The notes under the pieces: generated by a model
The model's input: only the letters and a program-made list of their open reading frames with translations
Database searches by the model: none
What the model was told of the DNA's origin: nothing
Position numbers and translations under genes: made by a program
DNA from: Drosophila persimilis
Taxonomy: Eukaryota; Arthropoda; Insecta; Diptera; Drosophilidae
Assembly: GCF_003286085.1 (NCBI RefSeq)
Contig: NW_020825503.1
Coordinates: 1-64,000 of the forward strand
DNA length: 64,000 nucleotides
Direction of reading: 5' to 3'
Part shown: one piece after another, positions 1 through 11,593 of the stretch
Numbering within the stretch: position 1 is the first letter of the stretch
Layout: each line of letters starts with the position of its first letter

Positions 1-704
1 ACCAGCTGATTGCCCCAATATGGCAGTATGCCATGCAGTCTGGGGGCCAACTGACTTCAAGCATGCAAATGGCCAAGCTCCAGACGATCCAAAGCAAAGC
101 TCTCAGAGCAATGACAAATGCTCCCCGTATGTGAGCAACAACGAACTGCATGCGGATCTCCAAGTAGCAACTGTGGAAGAAGTTTATAACAGACTCTGCA
201 GGAACTGCTACACTCGGCTAATGCAGCACACAATTCCGAGAAGGCTGGCCAGGCCAAGGCCATGCCGCAATGATAGAAGAGCACAATCCAAACAGCAACA
301 GCCTGCAAATGACGGCCCCAGCAGAGAACCTGATGATGGACGGCGGCAGCTCCAGAATCCAGATGATGGCGGCGGCTTCAGCCCTGTTGATGCTGTCCTG
401 CAGTCACAGTTTAGCGCCGACACTGGCAAGGATTCCACTTCGCAGCAGACGACGAGACCAATAGGCGTAATGATGTCTTCACGGCTGCAATACTCCACCT
501 GAAATAATTAAAAACAAAAACAATGTAAACAAAGTAGCAATAAGTTTAGTGTTACCCTGGCATTTAGCCAAATTATCGATAGCTACTAAAAAAAAAATAA
601 ATACCAAATAAGCCAATACGTAAGAAATGTTACCCTGCCAATTTACAGCCACTTCTGCAACTACATGTAATGTAGATAAGCAGTTGGCGCGAAACAATTT
701 GTAA
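1..704 (+). mobile_element. Family J jockey-clade LINE, copy J1 (3' end only)
   Basis: The window opens inside the last part of the reverse transcriptase ORF (the WQYA..VWGPLTSS..LQTIQSKALRA region) and runs into the 3' UTR, ending at GTAA just before a DINE-1. A single-base loss near 35 shifts the frame. Here the codon that is a TGA stop in most other copies is TGC (at about 197-199), so the frame continues into CRNCYTRL. Three internal deletions shorten the 3' region compared with J2, near 232, 301 and 377. Family assignment rests on its near identity to J2-J14. Confidence 0.85.
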
Positions 705-1683
705 ACGAGGGGGAACGTTGTGAGTTGCTGCGGACACCGCAAACTCTACAGTTATACCCGATACTTAGTCAGTAAAGCTCTCATCCGGCAGACGCTGCTA
801 ATATTAACGACACGACAAAGATTGCGTGCGAGAGAGACAGAAAATCAGTCTGAGTGTGACGTCGGGCGCTGCATAGCCAGTGCAAATTGATTTGTTGCTT
901 TTGGCTACAAAAATGATCCGATCTGATCCAGATTCAACAATCTGATAAATATGGTCATTGTCTATGATTCTGCGTTTTTAGTTTTCTCGAATGTGCAATA
1001 TTGTGGATGCAACAGTTTTTCGTCCTTAGTGGGGGCGGATGTGGGTGGTGCGAAATTCTGAGATATACGTTTTATATTGAGATCTAACAGAAGTGCGGAT
1101 ACCAAATTTGGTTACTCTAGCCTTAATAGTCTCTGAGATTTGTGGATGCCCCAGATTTTCGACCTTTGCGTGGCGGAAGGGGTGTGGTGAAATTTAGACA
1201 CGAAACGATCAAGGTCCGATATCACAGGAGTGTTGGATACCAAAATTTGGTTACTCTGGCTCTTATAGGTTCTGAGATCCTTGAACTCATATTTTGCAAT
1301 TGGCAAAACCGACCATGCAACCTGTGTGTTAGAGAGAGACAGAGCGAGAAAGAATGAAATTGTTTTCTTGCCACAGATTTTCGTCCTTTGTGGGGGCGGA
1401 AGTGGGTGGGGCGAAGTTTTGAAATATTTTTGTAGCAGTGACATATCACAGAAGTCTGGATCCAAAACATCATTGCTCTAGCTCTTATAGTCTTTGAGCA
1501 CTAGGCGCTGAAGGGGACGGACAGACGGACAGACAGACAGGGCTCAATCGACTCGGCTATTGATGCTGATCAAGAATATATATACTTTATGGGGTCGGAA
1601 ACGATTCCTTCTGGACGTTACACACATCCACTTTTACCACAAATCTAATATACCCCAATACTCATTTTGAGTATCGGGTATAA
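705..1683 (-). mobile_element. DINE-1/INE-1 (mini-me) Helitron-like element, copy a
   Basis: Non-coding. Read on the minus strand it starts with TTATACCCGATACT (plus-strand 3' edge, ending at 1683), has a TA-rich stretch and a GTCY microsatellite (1516-1540 as GGAC/AGAC). It ends in a short hairpin (near 724-747) about 15 nt before the terminus, a Helitron-type arrangement. Three degenerate internal repeats with the core ATTTTCGTCCTTTGTGGGGG lie near 1016, 1153 and 1375. The hairpin here is spoiled by one extra A compared with the other copies. It sits between the J1 tail and the J2 head. Confidence 0.8.
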
Positions 1684-1720
1684 ATATGCTAATTATAAGA
1701 GTATAAACAAATAAAACGGT

Positions 1721-1794
1721 TCTCTCTTCATGTCAGCCTCCCTGCCCCCTGCTAATGCAGGTGGCGATGGAAATTGGTTCGACATGAAGAGAGA
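1721..1794. repeat. 14-bp inverted repeat at the family J 5' joint
   Basis: TCTCTCTTCATGTC at 1721-1734 is the exact reverse complement of GACATGAAGAGAGA at 1781-1794, with a 46-nt spacer. The apparent ATG of ORF2 (1730) lies in the left arm. The same pair recurs at each J head that is present (5026, 9232, 11631, 15931, 20232, 44249, 55343), with one mismatch in J4 and J14. It is a fold-back at the point where the element's 5' part is missing. Confidence 0.85.
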
Positions 1795-4252
1795 CTACCA
1801 ATTTAGTTCGCAAGACGAACACAACAGAAGCAATATCCCGCACATTTCCCTCGCACCAACAAGAGAGGACTCCATCCAGATGTGCACCATAGCTGCAAAA
1901 ATAAAAAACCATCAAACAATAAACATTGGTGCGATCTATTGTCCACCTGCACACGAATGGATTGATACACAATTTAAACAGGTATTTGACTCTCTGGGTA
2001 GCAGATTTATCGTAGCTGGGGATTGTAACGCCAAAAGCCAGTGGTGGTGCAATCCAAGATCGTGTAGAAGAGGGGCTGCACTTCTGAAATGCATCCAGGA
2101 AAACAACCAAAGCATACTGGCCATTGGATCCCCCACCCATTTCCCTTCAAATCGACGACATATGCCGTCTGCTATAGACTTTGCGGTTTATAAGGGTATC
2201 AGACACAATTTAATTCACATTGAAACATCATATGACTTAGGTTCAGATCACAACATGTAAATCATTAAACTCCTCCTGAGACCTGAATATGGAAAAAAGA
2301 AGATACTATTACCAAAAAATGCAAATATCAGAAGATTTCAAGCTCACCTAGAACAGCGAATCCATCTGGAGACTGAACTTCACAACGGCGACGACATAGA
2401 TGATGCAGTGGCTATCCTTGAAAAGAACATTTTCATTGCAGCTGAATTGGCTTCGCAAACCTCAAGTAACCAGCACACAGTGTACGGACCGCAAAACTTT
2501 CATCTTGACTCGCAAACTCTGAAAGCGATCAAGATCAAAAGAATTCTCTGCAAAATCAACCAAAAAGATAGGTGCTCCAACCCCCTCATTGCACGCACTA
2601 TCAATCAGCTGACTAATAGAATACGTAAACGGATCAAGCTACAAAAAGACAAACAAATGAACAGACTGCTACACGACATCGACCCAACTGATAGGTACAG
2701 CATGCAGAAACTATGGCGGCTCACCAACACAATCAAGAGACAGCCCATTCCAAATCTGCCAGTCAGAAGGCACGTGGCGGAAGGGCAGCAAGCTCCTGCT
2801 GATCCTTGGTGCAAAACTACGGAGGAAAAAGCTGAGGCCTTTGCGCAGCACCTGGAAGCACGTTTCACGCCAAAGATCACGGCAGCCCTAGAAGACAGAG
2901 AAGAAATTAACGCAGTATTACAAGAAAACGGTCCAGATGAAGCTGCTCAAATAATACGACCTGTGACCATCCAGGAACTCAAATCGGAAATTAAGAAGCT
3001 CAAGACGAAAAAGGCACCCGGTCTCGACAGTATCGACAATCGCGTCATTAAATCTCTGCCAACATCCGCCATCGAGTATCTGCTGTTGATATGCAACTCG
3101 GCTCTGCAGTTCGGCCACTTCCCAAAGTCCTGGAAATGCGCAAAAATCTCTATGTTAAGGAAACCAGGAAAGCCGAGTGATAGGCTTGAGTCCTACAGAC
3201 CCATCAGCCAGCTTACAGGCTTCTGCAAAATCCTTGAACGCCTCATCCTCAAGCGACTCTTTGAAGAAGAAAGCTTTGCCATGACTATTCCAAACCATCA
3301 ATTTGGCTTCAGAAGTCAGCACTCAGCGGAACAGCAAATCGGACGAGTCACGCAATTTATCCTCAGATCTTACGAAGCGCAGCGGCATTGCAGTTCTGTG
3401 TACATGGATATCCAGGAAGCTTTTGATAGAGTCTGGCATCAGGGTCTTCTCTGCAAAGTTAAAACGATAATACCTGACAATTTATACATTCTACTCACCA
3501 GCTATCTTTCAGACAGAAGCTTCAAAGTCGTCTGCTGTAACAACATCACCTCAAGCCTAAAGCACATAACCGCTGGAGTGCCGCAAGGAAGCGTACTTGG
3601 CCCAGTGCTCTATAATCTTTACACTGCCGACATGCCGCAGCCATCAAGACACGCAAACTCAACCCAAATGCTAGCAACGTACGCTGATGACGCAGTATAC
3701 CTCGTATCTGCCCTAAGTCCAAAACAAGCCAACGAAAATGTGGAGCGGCTCCTGGCTGATGCATTATCATGGTCTAAGAAATGGGGAATAACCATCACTC
3801 TTGCAAAAACTGCTCATGTTCTACACACTCTCTCACCTGTGCAGCAACACACTCCAGCTCCAAGGTTAGCCGGGCAACTCTCGGCCAATAAATCCGTCAT
3901 GCCATACCTGGGAATACATATGGATACGAAGCTCAATTTCAATAAGCATGTAGCGGCTATAGTCACTAAACCAAGGGCCCGGATCAAAAAGCTCGACTGG
4001 ATCATCGGCATTAACAGTAAACTCCCACTACCTCCAAAGGTCCTCCTCTATAAGCAGCTGATTGCCCCAATATGGCAGTATGCCATGCCAGTCTGGGGGC
4101 CACTGACTTCAAGCATGCAAATAGCCAAGCTCCAGACGATCCAAAGCAAAGCCCTCAGAGCAATGTCAAATGCTCCCCGGTATGTGAGCAACAACGCACT
4201 GCATGCGGATCTCCAAGTAGCAACTGTGGAAGAAGTTTATAACAGACTCTGA
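1730..4252 (+). pseudogene. Family J ORF2 (endonuclease-reverse transcriptase) of J2, broken
   Basis: ORF2 of a jockey-clade LINE. Such proteins nick target DNA (APE-type endonuclease) and reverse-transcribe the element's RNA on it. The 1730-2260 part covers the middle and end of the endonuclease: GAIYCPP, AGDCNAKSQWW and the SDHNM end are visible, but the N-terminal catalytic Asn and Glu blocks are missing. A CAA-to-TAA change stops the frame at 2258-2260. The same frame then stays open to 4252 through the RT, with KAPGLDSIDNR, SYRPISQLTG, AFDRVWH, AGVPQGSVLG and catalytic YADD at 3680-3691. The stop at 4252 is TGA where J1, J8 and J11 have a sense codon, so it is probably a shared nonsense change rather than the original end. 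It cannot encode a complete ORF2. Confidence 0.85.
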
Positions 4253-4987
4253 AGGAACTGCTACACTCGGCTAATGCAGCACACAAATTTACTTGCCTGT
4301 GAGATCGCAACGCACCCATACATTCCAAAAAGGCTGGCCAGGCCAAGGTATGCCGCAATGATAGAAGAGCACAATCCAAACAGCAACAGAAGCCTGACAG
4401 CCATCCAAACAATACTGCTCCAAGTCAGACGCGAGAACTGGCTGCGCAATCCATTTGCAACACACAATATGGAAATCAGCCGCAGTAGCGCTAATGCAGC
4501 TGCTGATGATGGACGGCGGCAGCTCCAGAATCCAGATGATGGCGGCGGCTGAAAAGAAACTAAAAACCTTTTTATTCTTCCACAGATACGAAGCCACTTC
4601 ACCTTCACAGAAATTGGTAATCCACATCCAGAATGACGATGCACTGGACCTCGGCCAGCTTCAGCCCTGTTGATGCTGTCCTGCAGTCACAGTTTAGCGC
4701 CGACACTGGCAAGGATTCCACTTCGCAGCCGACGACGAGACCAATAGGCGTAATGATGTTCTTCACGGCTGCATACTCCACCTGAAATAATTAAAAACAA
4801 AAACAATGTAAACAAAGTAGCAATAAGTTTAGTGTTACCCTGACATTTAGCCAAATTATCGAAAGCTACTAAACAAAAATTAATACCAAATAAGCCAATA
4901 CCGTAAGAAATGTTACCCTGCCAATTTACAGCCACTTCTGCAACTACATGTAATGTAGATAAGCAGTTGGCGCGAAACAATTTGTAA

Positions 4988-7900
4988 AATATGCTAATTA
5001 TAAGAGTATAAACAAATAAAACGGTTCTCTCTTCATGTCAGCCTCCCTGCCCCCTGCTAATGCAGGTGGCGATGGAAATTGGTTCGACATGAAGAGAGAC
5101 TACCAATTTAGTTCGCAAGACGAACACAACAGAAACAACATCCCGCACATTTCCCTCGCACCAACAAGAGAGGACTCCATCCAGATGTGCACCATAGCTG
5201 CAAAAATAAAAAACCATCAAACAATAAACATTGGTGCGATCTATTGTCCACCTGCACACGAATGGATTGATACACAATTTAAACAGGTATTTGGCTCTCT
5301 GGGTAGCAGATTTATCGTAGCTGGGGATTGGAACGCCAAAAGCCAGTGGTGGGGCAATGCAAGATCGTGTAGAAGAGGGGCTGCACTTCTGAAATGCATC
5401 CAGGAAAACGACCAAAGCATACTGACCACTGGATCCCCCACCCATTTCCCTTCAAATCGACGACATATGCCGTCTGCTATAGACTTTGCGATTTATAAGG
5501 GTATTAGACACAATTTAATTCACATTGAAACATCATATGACTTAGGTTCAGATCACAACATGCAAATCATTAAACTCCTCCTGAGACCTGAATATGGAAA
5601 AAACAAGATACTATTACCAAAAAATGCAAATATCAGAAGATTTCAAGCTCACCTAGAACAGCGAATCCATCTGGAGACTGAACTTCACAACGGCGACGAC
5701 ATAGATGATGCAGTGGCTATCCTTGAAAAGAACATTTACATTGCAGCTGAATTGGCTTCGCAAACCTCAAGTAACCAGCACACAGTGTACGGACCGCAAA
5801 ACTTTCATCTTGACTCGCAAACGCTGAAAGCGATCAAGATCAAAAGAATTTTCTGCAAAATCAACCAAAAAGATAGGTGCTCCAACCCCCTCATTGCACG
5901 CAGCTGACTAACAGAATACGTAAACGGATCAAGCTACAAAAAGACAAACAAATGAACAGACTGCTACACGACATCGACCCAACTGATAGGTACAGCATGC
6001 AGAAACTATGGCGGCTCACCAACACAATCAAAAGACAGCCCATTCCAAATCTTGCAGATCCTGGGTGCAAAACTACGGAGGAAAAAGCTGAGGCCTTTGC
6101 GCAGCACCTGGAAGCACGTTTCACGCCAAAGATCACGGCAGCCCTAGAAGACAGAGAAGAAATTAACGCAGTATTACAAGAAAACGGTCCAGATGAAGCT
6201 GCTCAAATAATCAGACCTGTGACCATCCAGGAACTCAAATCGGAAATTAAGAAGCTCTGGACGAAAAAATCTCTATGTTAAGGAAACCAGGAAAACCGAG
6301 TGATAGGCTTGAGTCCTACAGACCCATCACCCAGCTTACAGGCTTCTCCAAAATCCTTGAACGCCTCATCCTCAAGCGACTCTTTGAAGAAGAAAGAGTT
6401 GCCATGGCTATTCCAAACCATCAATTTAGCTTCAGAAGTTAGCACTCAGCGGAACAGCAAATCGGACGAGTCACGCAATTTATCCTCAGATCCTACGAAG
6501 CGCAGCGGCATTGCAGTGCTGTGTACATGGATATCCAGGAAGCTTTTGATAGAGTCTGGCATCAGGATCTTCTCTGCAAAGTTAAAACGATAATACCTGA
6601 CAATTTATACATTCTACTCACCAGCTATCTTTCAGACAGAAGCTTCAAAGTCGTCTGCTGTAACAACATCACCTCAAGCCTAAAGCACATAACCGCTGGA
6701 GTGCCGCAAGGAAGCGTACTTGGCAGCCACCAAGACACGCAAACTCAACCGAAATGATAGCAACGTACGCTGATGACGCAGTATACCTCGTATCTGCCCT
6801 AAGTCCAAAACAAGCCAACGAAAATGTGGAGCGGCTCCTGGCTGATGCATTATCATGGTCTAAGAAATGGGGAATAACCATCAGTCTTGCAAAAACTGCT
6901 CATGTTCTACACACTCTCTCACCTGTGCAGCAACACACTCCAGTTCCAAGGTTAGCCGGGCAACTCCTGGCCAAAAAATCCGTCATGCCATACCTGGGAA
7001 TACATATGGATACGAAACTCAATTTCAATAAGCATGTAGCGGCTATTGTCACTAAAACAAGGGCCCGGATCAAAAAGCTCGACTGGATCATCGGCAGAAA
7101 CAGTAAACTCCCACTACTTCCAAAGGTCCTCCTCTATAAGCAGCTGATTGCCCCAATATGGCAGTATGCCTTGCCAGTCTGGGGGCCACTGACTTCAAGC
7201 ATGCAAATGGCCAAGCTCCAGACGATCCAAAGCAAAGCTCTCAGAGCAATGACAAATGCTCCCCGGTATGTGAGCAACAACGAACTGCATGCGGATCTCC
7301 AAGTAGCAACTGTGGAAGAAGTTTATAACAGACTCTGAAGGAACTGCTACACTCGGCTAATGCAGCACACAAATTTACTTGCCTGTGAGATCGCAACGCA
7401 CCCATACATTCCAAAAAGGCTGGCCAGGCCAAGGTATGCCGCAATGATAGAAGAGCACAATCCAAACAGCAACAGAAGCCTGACAGCCATCCAAACAATA
7501 CTGCTCCAAGTCAGACGCGAGAACTGGCTGCGCAATCCATTTGCAACACACAATATGGAAATCAGCCGCAGTAGCGCTAATGCAGCTACTACGCAGGCAA
7601 ATGACGGCCCAGCAGAGAACCTGATGATGGACGGCGGCAGCTCCAGAATCCAGATGATGGCGGCGGCTGAAAAGAAACTAAAAACCTTTTTATTCTTCCA
7701 CAGATACGAAGCCACTTCACCTTCACAGAAATTGGTAATCCACATCCAGAATGACGATGCACTGGACCTCGGCCAGCTTCAGCCCTGTTGATGCTGTCCT
7801 GCAGTCACAGTTTAGCGCCGACACTCGCAAGGATTCCACTTCGCAGCCGACGACGAGACCAATAGGCGTAATGATGTTCTTCACGGCTGCATACTCCACC

Positions 7901-8105
7901 TGAAATAATTAAAAACAAAAACAATGTAAACAAAGTAGCAATAAGTTTAGTGTTACCCTGGCATTTAGCCAAATTATCGAAAGCTACTAAACAAAAATTA
8001 ATACCAAATAAGCCAATACCGTAAGAAATGTTACCCTGCCAATTTACAGCCACTTCTGCAACTACATGTAATGTAGATAAGCAGTTGGCGCGAAACAATT
8101 TGTAA
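4988..8105 (+). mobile_element. Family J LINE, copy J3
   Basis: It follows J2 directly and ends at GTAA before DINE-1 copy b. It carries the 5' joint, the truncated endonuclease, the RT and the 3' UTR. Several deletions make it shorter than J2. It has the GDWNAKS endonuclease variant (as J11 and J14) but also the TGA stop typical of the J2/J5/J6 group, so it is mosaic. Confidence 0.85.
5035..7338 (+). pseudogene. Family J ORF2 of J3, multiply broken
   Basis: The endonuclease part is open from 5035 to 5907 (GAIYCPP, GDWNAKSQWWG, SDHNM). A 10-bp loss near 5902 shifts the frame. A deletion of roughly 150-160 bp near 6257 removes the APGLDSIDNR block of the RT, and the identical junction occurs in J11 near 45397. 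A CAG-to-TAG nonsense codon lies at 6439-6441, shared with J14. A further deletion near 6724 removes the segment after GSVLG. The YADD box survives in the 6754-7338 frame. No functional product is expected. Confidence 0.8.
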
Positions 8106-9194
8106 ACGAGGGGGAACGTTGTGAGTTGCTGCGGACACCTCAACTCTACAGTTATACCCGATACTTAGTCAGTAAAGCTCTCATCCGGCAGACGCTGCTA
8201 ATATTAAACGACACGACAAAGATTGCGTGCGAGAGAGACAGAAAATCAGTCTGAGTGTGACGTCGGGCGCTGCATAGCCAGTGCAAATTGATTTGTTACT
8301 TTTGGCTACAAAAATGATCCGATCTGATCCAGATTCAACAATCTGATAAATATAGTCATTGTCTATGATTCTGCGTTTTTAGTTTTCTCGAATGTGCAAT
8401 ATTGTGGATGCAACAGGTTTTCGTCCTTTGTGGGGGCGGATGGGGGTGGTGCGAAATTCTGAGATATACGTTTTATATTGAGATCTAACAGAAGTGCGGA
8501 TACCAAATTTGGTTACTCTAGCCTTAATAGTCTCTGAGATTTGTGGATGCCCCAGATTTTCGTCCTTTGCCGGGGCGGAAGGGGATGTGGTGAAATTTGG
8601 ACACGAAACGGTCAAGGTCCGATATCACAGGAGTGTGGATACCAAATTTGGTTACTCTGGCTTTTATAGGTTCTGAGATCCTTGAACTCATATTTTGCAA
8701 TTGGCAAAACCGACCATGAAACCTGTGTGTTAGAGTGAGACAGAGCGAGAAAGAGTGAAATTGTTTTCGTGATTCTGGCTGTAATAATTATACGATCTGG
8801 TTCAGATTTTGCACTCTAGAAGATATAGTCATCTTCTACGATTCTGCGTTTTTAGTTTTCTCGTATCGTCGAAATTGTGGATGCCACAGATTTTCGCCCT
8901 TAGTGGGGGCGGAAGTGGGCGGGGCAAAATTTTGAAATATTTTTGGAGCAGTGACATATCACAGAAGTCTGGATCCAAAACATCGTTGCTCTAGCTCTTA
9001 TAGTCTTTGAGCACTAGGCGCTGAAGGGGACGGACAGACGGACAGACAGAGAGGGCTCAATCGACTCGGCTATTGATGCTGATCAAGAATATATATACTT
9101 TATGGGGTCGGAAACGATTCCTTCTGGACGTTACACACATCCACTTTTACCACAAATCTAATATACCAATACTCATTTTGAGTATCGGGTATAA
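8106..9194 (-). mobile_element. DINE-1 Helitron-like element, copy b
   Basis: Between the J3 tail and the J4 head. It is longer than copies a, c, d and e because it keeps an extra internal block (about 8767-8885) that they lack; copies h, i and j also have it. It ends in GTATCGGGTATAA at 9194 and starts at the ACGAGGGGGAACG edge near 8106. The GTCY core is near 9030-9053. Confidence 0.8.
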
Positions 9195-10622
9195 ATATGC
9201 TAATTATAAGAGTATAAACAAATAAAACGGTTCTCTCTTCATGTCAGCCTCCCTGCCCCCTGCTAATGCAGGTGGCGATGGAAATTGGTTCGACGTGAAG
9301 AGAGACTACCAATTTAGTTCGCAAGACGAACACAACAGAAACAACATCCCGCACATTTCCCTCGCACCAACAAGAGAGGACTCCATCCAGATGTGCACCA
9401 TAGCTGCAAAAATAAAAAACCATCAAACAATAAACAGTGGTGCGATCTATTGTCCACCTGCACACGAATGGATTGATACACAATTTAAACAGGCATTTGA
9501 CTCTCTGGGTAGCAGATTTATCGTAGCTGGGGATTGTAACGCCAAAAGCCAGTGGTGGGGCAATCCAAGATCGTGTAGAAGAGGGGCTGCACTTCTGAAA
9601 TGCATCCAGGAAAACGACCAAAGCATACTGGCCATTGGATCCCCCACCCATTTCCCTTCAAATCGACGACATATGCCGTCTGCTATAGACTTTGCGGTTT
9701 ATAAGAGTATCAGACACAATTTAATTCACATTGAAACATCATATGACTTAGGTTCAGATCACAACATGCAAATCATTAAACTCCTCCTGAGACCTGAATA
9801 TGGAAAGTAGGATCTCCAAGTAGCAACTGTGCAAGAAGTTTATAACAGACTCTGAAGGAACTGCTACACTCAGCTAATGCAGCACACAAATTTACTTGCC
9901 TGTTAGATCGCAACGCACCCATACATTCCAAAAAGGCTGGCCAGGCCAAGGTATGCCGCAATGATAGAAGAGCACAATCCAAACAGCAACAGAAGCCTGA
10001 CAGCCATCCAAACAATACTGCTCCAAGTCAGACGCGAGAACTGGCTGCGCAATCCATTTGCAACACACAATATGGAAATCAGCCGCAGTAGCGCTAATGC
10101 AGCTGCTACGCAGGCAAATGACGGCCCCAGCAGAGAACCTGATGATGGACGGCGGCAGCTCCAGAATCCAGATGATGGCGGCGCTGAAAAGAAACTAAAA
10201 ACCTTTTTATTCTTCCACAGATACGAAGCCACTTCACCTTCACAGAAATTGGTAATCCACATCCAGAATGACGATGCACTGGACCTCGGCCAGCTTCAGC
10301 CCTGTTGATGCTGTCCTGCAGTCACAGTTTAGCGCCGACACTGGCAAGGATTCCACTTCGCAGCCGACCACGAGACCAATAGGCGTAATGATGTTCTTCA
10401 CGGCTGCATACTCCACCTGAAATAATTAAAAACAAAAACAATGTAAACAAAGTAGCAATAAGTTTAGTGTTACCCTGGCATTTAGCCAAATTATCGATAG
10501 CTACTAAAAAAAAATAAATACCAAATAAGCCAATACCGTAAGAAATGTTACCCTGCCAATTTACAGCCACTTCTGCAACTACATGTAATGTAGATAAGCA
10601 GTTGGCGCGAAACAATTTGTAA
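9195..10622 (+). mobile_element. Family J LINE, copy J4 (1.9-kb internal deletion)
   Basis: The head and endonuclease part (9241-9810) join directly, at about 9809, to the last ORF2 codons and the 3' UTR. The whole RT is lost, including YADD; compared with J2 the deletion is about 1.9 kb. It ends at GTAA before DINE-1 copy c. Confidence 0.85.
9241..9810 (+). pseudogene. Family J ORF2 endonuclease remnant of J4
   Basis: A 189-codon open frame covering the truncated APE-type endonuclease only, with the AGDCNAKSQWWG block and the SDHNM end. It stops at TAG at the deletion junction. No reverse transcriptase remains, so this copy can only be a passive passenger. Confidence 0.8.
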
Positions 10623-11593
10623 ACGAGGGGGAACGTTGTGAGTTGCTGCGGACACCGCAACTCTACAGTTATACCCGATACTTAGTCAGTAAAGCTCTCA
10701 TCCGGCAGACGCTGCTAATATTAAACGACACGACAAAGATTGCGTGCGAGAGAGACAGAAAATCAGTCTGAGTGTGACGTCGGGCGCTGCATAGCCAGTG
10801 CAAATTGATTTGTTGCTTTTGGCTACAAAAATGATCCGATCTGATGCAGATTCAACAATCTGATAAATATGGTCATTGTCTATGATTCTGCGTTTTTAGT
10901 TTTCTCGAATGTGCAATATTGTGGATGCAACAGGTTTTCGTCCTTTGTGGGGGCGGATGGGGGTGGTGCGAAATTCTGAGATATACGTTTTATATTGAGA
11001 TCTAACAGAAGTGCGGATACCAAATTTGGTTACTCTAGCCTTAATAGTCTCTGAGATTTGTGGATGCCCCAGATTTTCGACCTTTGCGGGGGCGGAAGGG
11101 GGTGTGGTGAAATTTGGACACGAAACGGTCAAGGTCCGATATCACAGGAGTGTGGATACCAAATTTGGTTACTCTGGCTCTTATAGGTTCTGAGATACTT
11201 GAACTCATATTTTGCAATTGGCAAAACCGACCATGCAACCTGTGTGTTAGAGAGAGACAGAGCGAGAAAGAATGAAATTGTTTTCTTGCCACAGATTTTC
11301 GTCCTTTGTGGGGGCGGAAGTGGGTGGGGCGAAGTTTTGAAATATTTTTGTAGCAGTGACATATCACAGAAGTCTGGATCCAAAACATCGTTGCTCTAGC
11401 TCTTATAGTCTTTGAGCACTAGGCGCTGAAGGGGACGGACAGACAGACAGGGCTCAATCGACTCGGCTATTGATGCTGATCAAGAATATATACACTTTAT
11501 GGGGTCGGAAACGATTCCTTCTGGACGTTACACACATCCACTTTTACCACAAATCTAATATACCCCAATACTCATTTTGAGTATTAGGTATAA
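10623..11593 (-). mobile_element. DINE-1 Helitron-like element, copy c
   Basis: Between the J4 tail and the J5 head, 971 bp. The perfect hairpin GAGTTGC..GCAACTC lies near 10640-10663 and the outer edge is at 11593 (AGTATTAGGTATAA, one base off the usual AGTATCGGG). The GTCY core is short here. The internal repeats are as in copy a. Confidence 0.8.

Larger units (their letters stand above)
1684..4987 (+). mobile_element. Family J LINE, copy J2 (longest monomer)
   Basis: About 3.3 kb, from the joint sequence ATATGCTAATTATAAGAG to the GTAA of the 3' UTR. It runs straight into J3 at 4987/4988 with no poly(A) tail and no DINE-1 between them, so this pair shows the basic tandem monomer. No ORF1 is present, and the endonuclease lacks its first third. 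Jockey-clade membership is inferred from the RT motifs (APGLDSIDNRV, PQGSVLGPVLYNLY, YADD). Confidence 0.85.

Noticed and set aside
1112-1481. Small ORFs in DINE-1 copies (for example MFWIQTSVICHCYK-type frames)
   Set aside because: They recur only because the element recurs. DINE-1 is non-coding and the frames break between copies.
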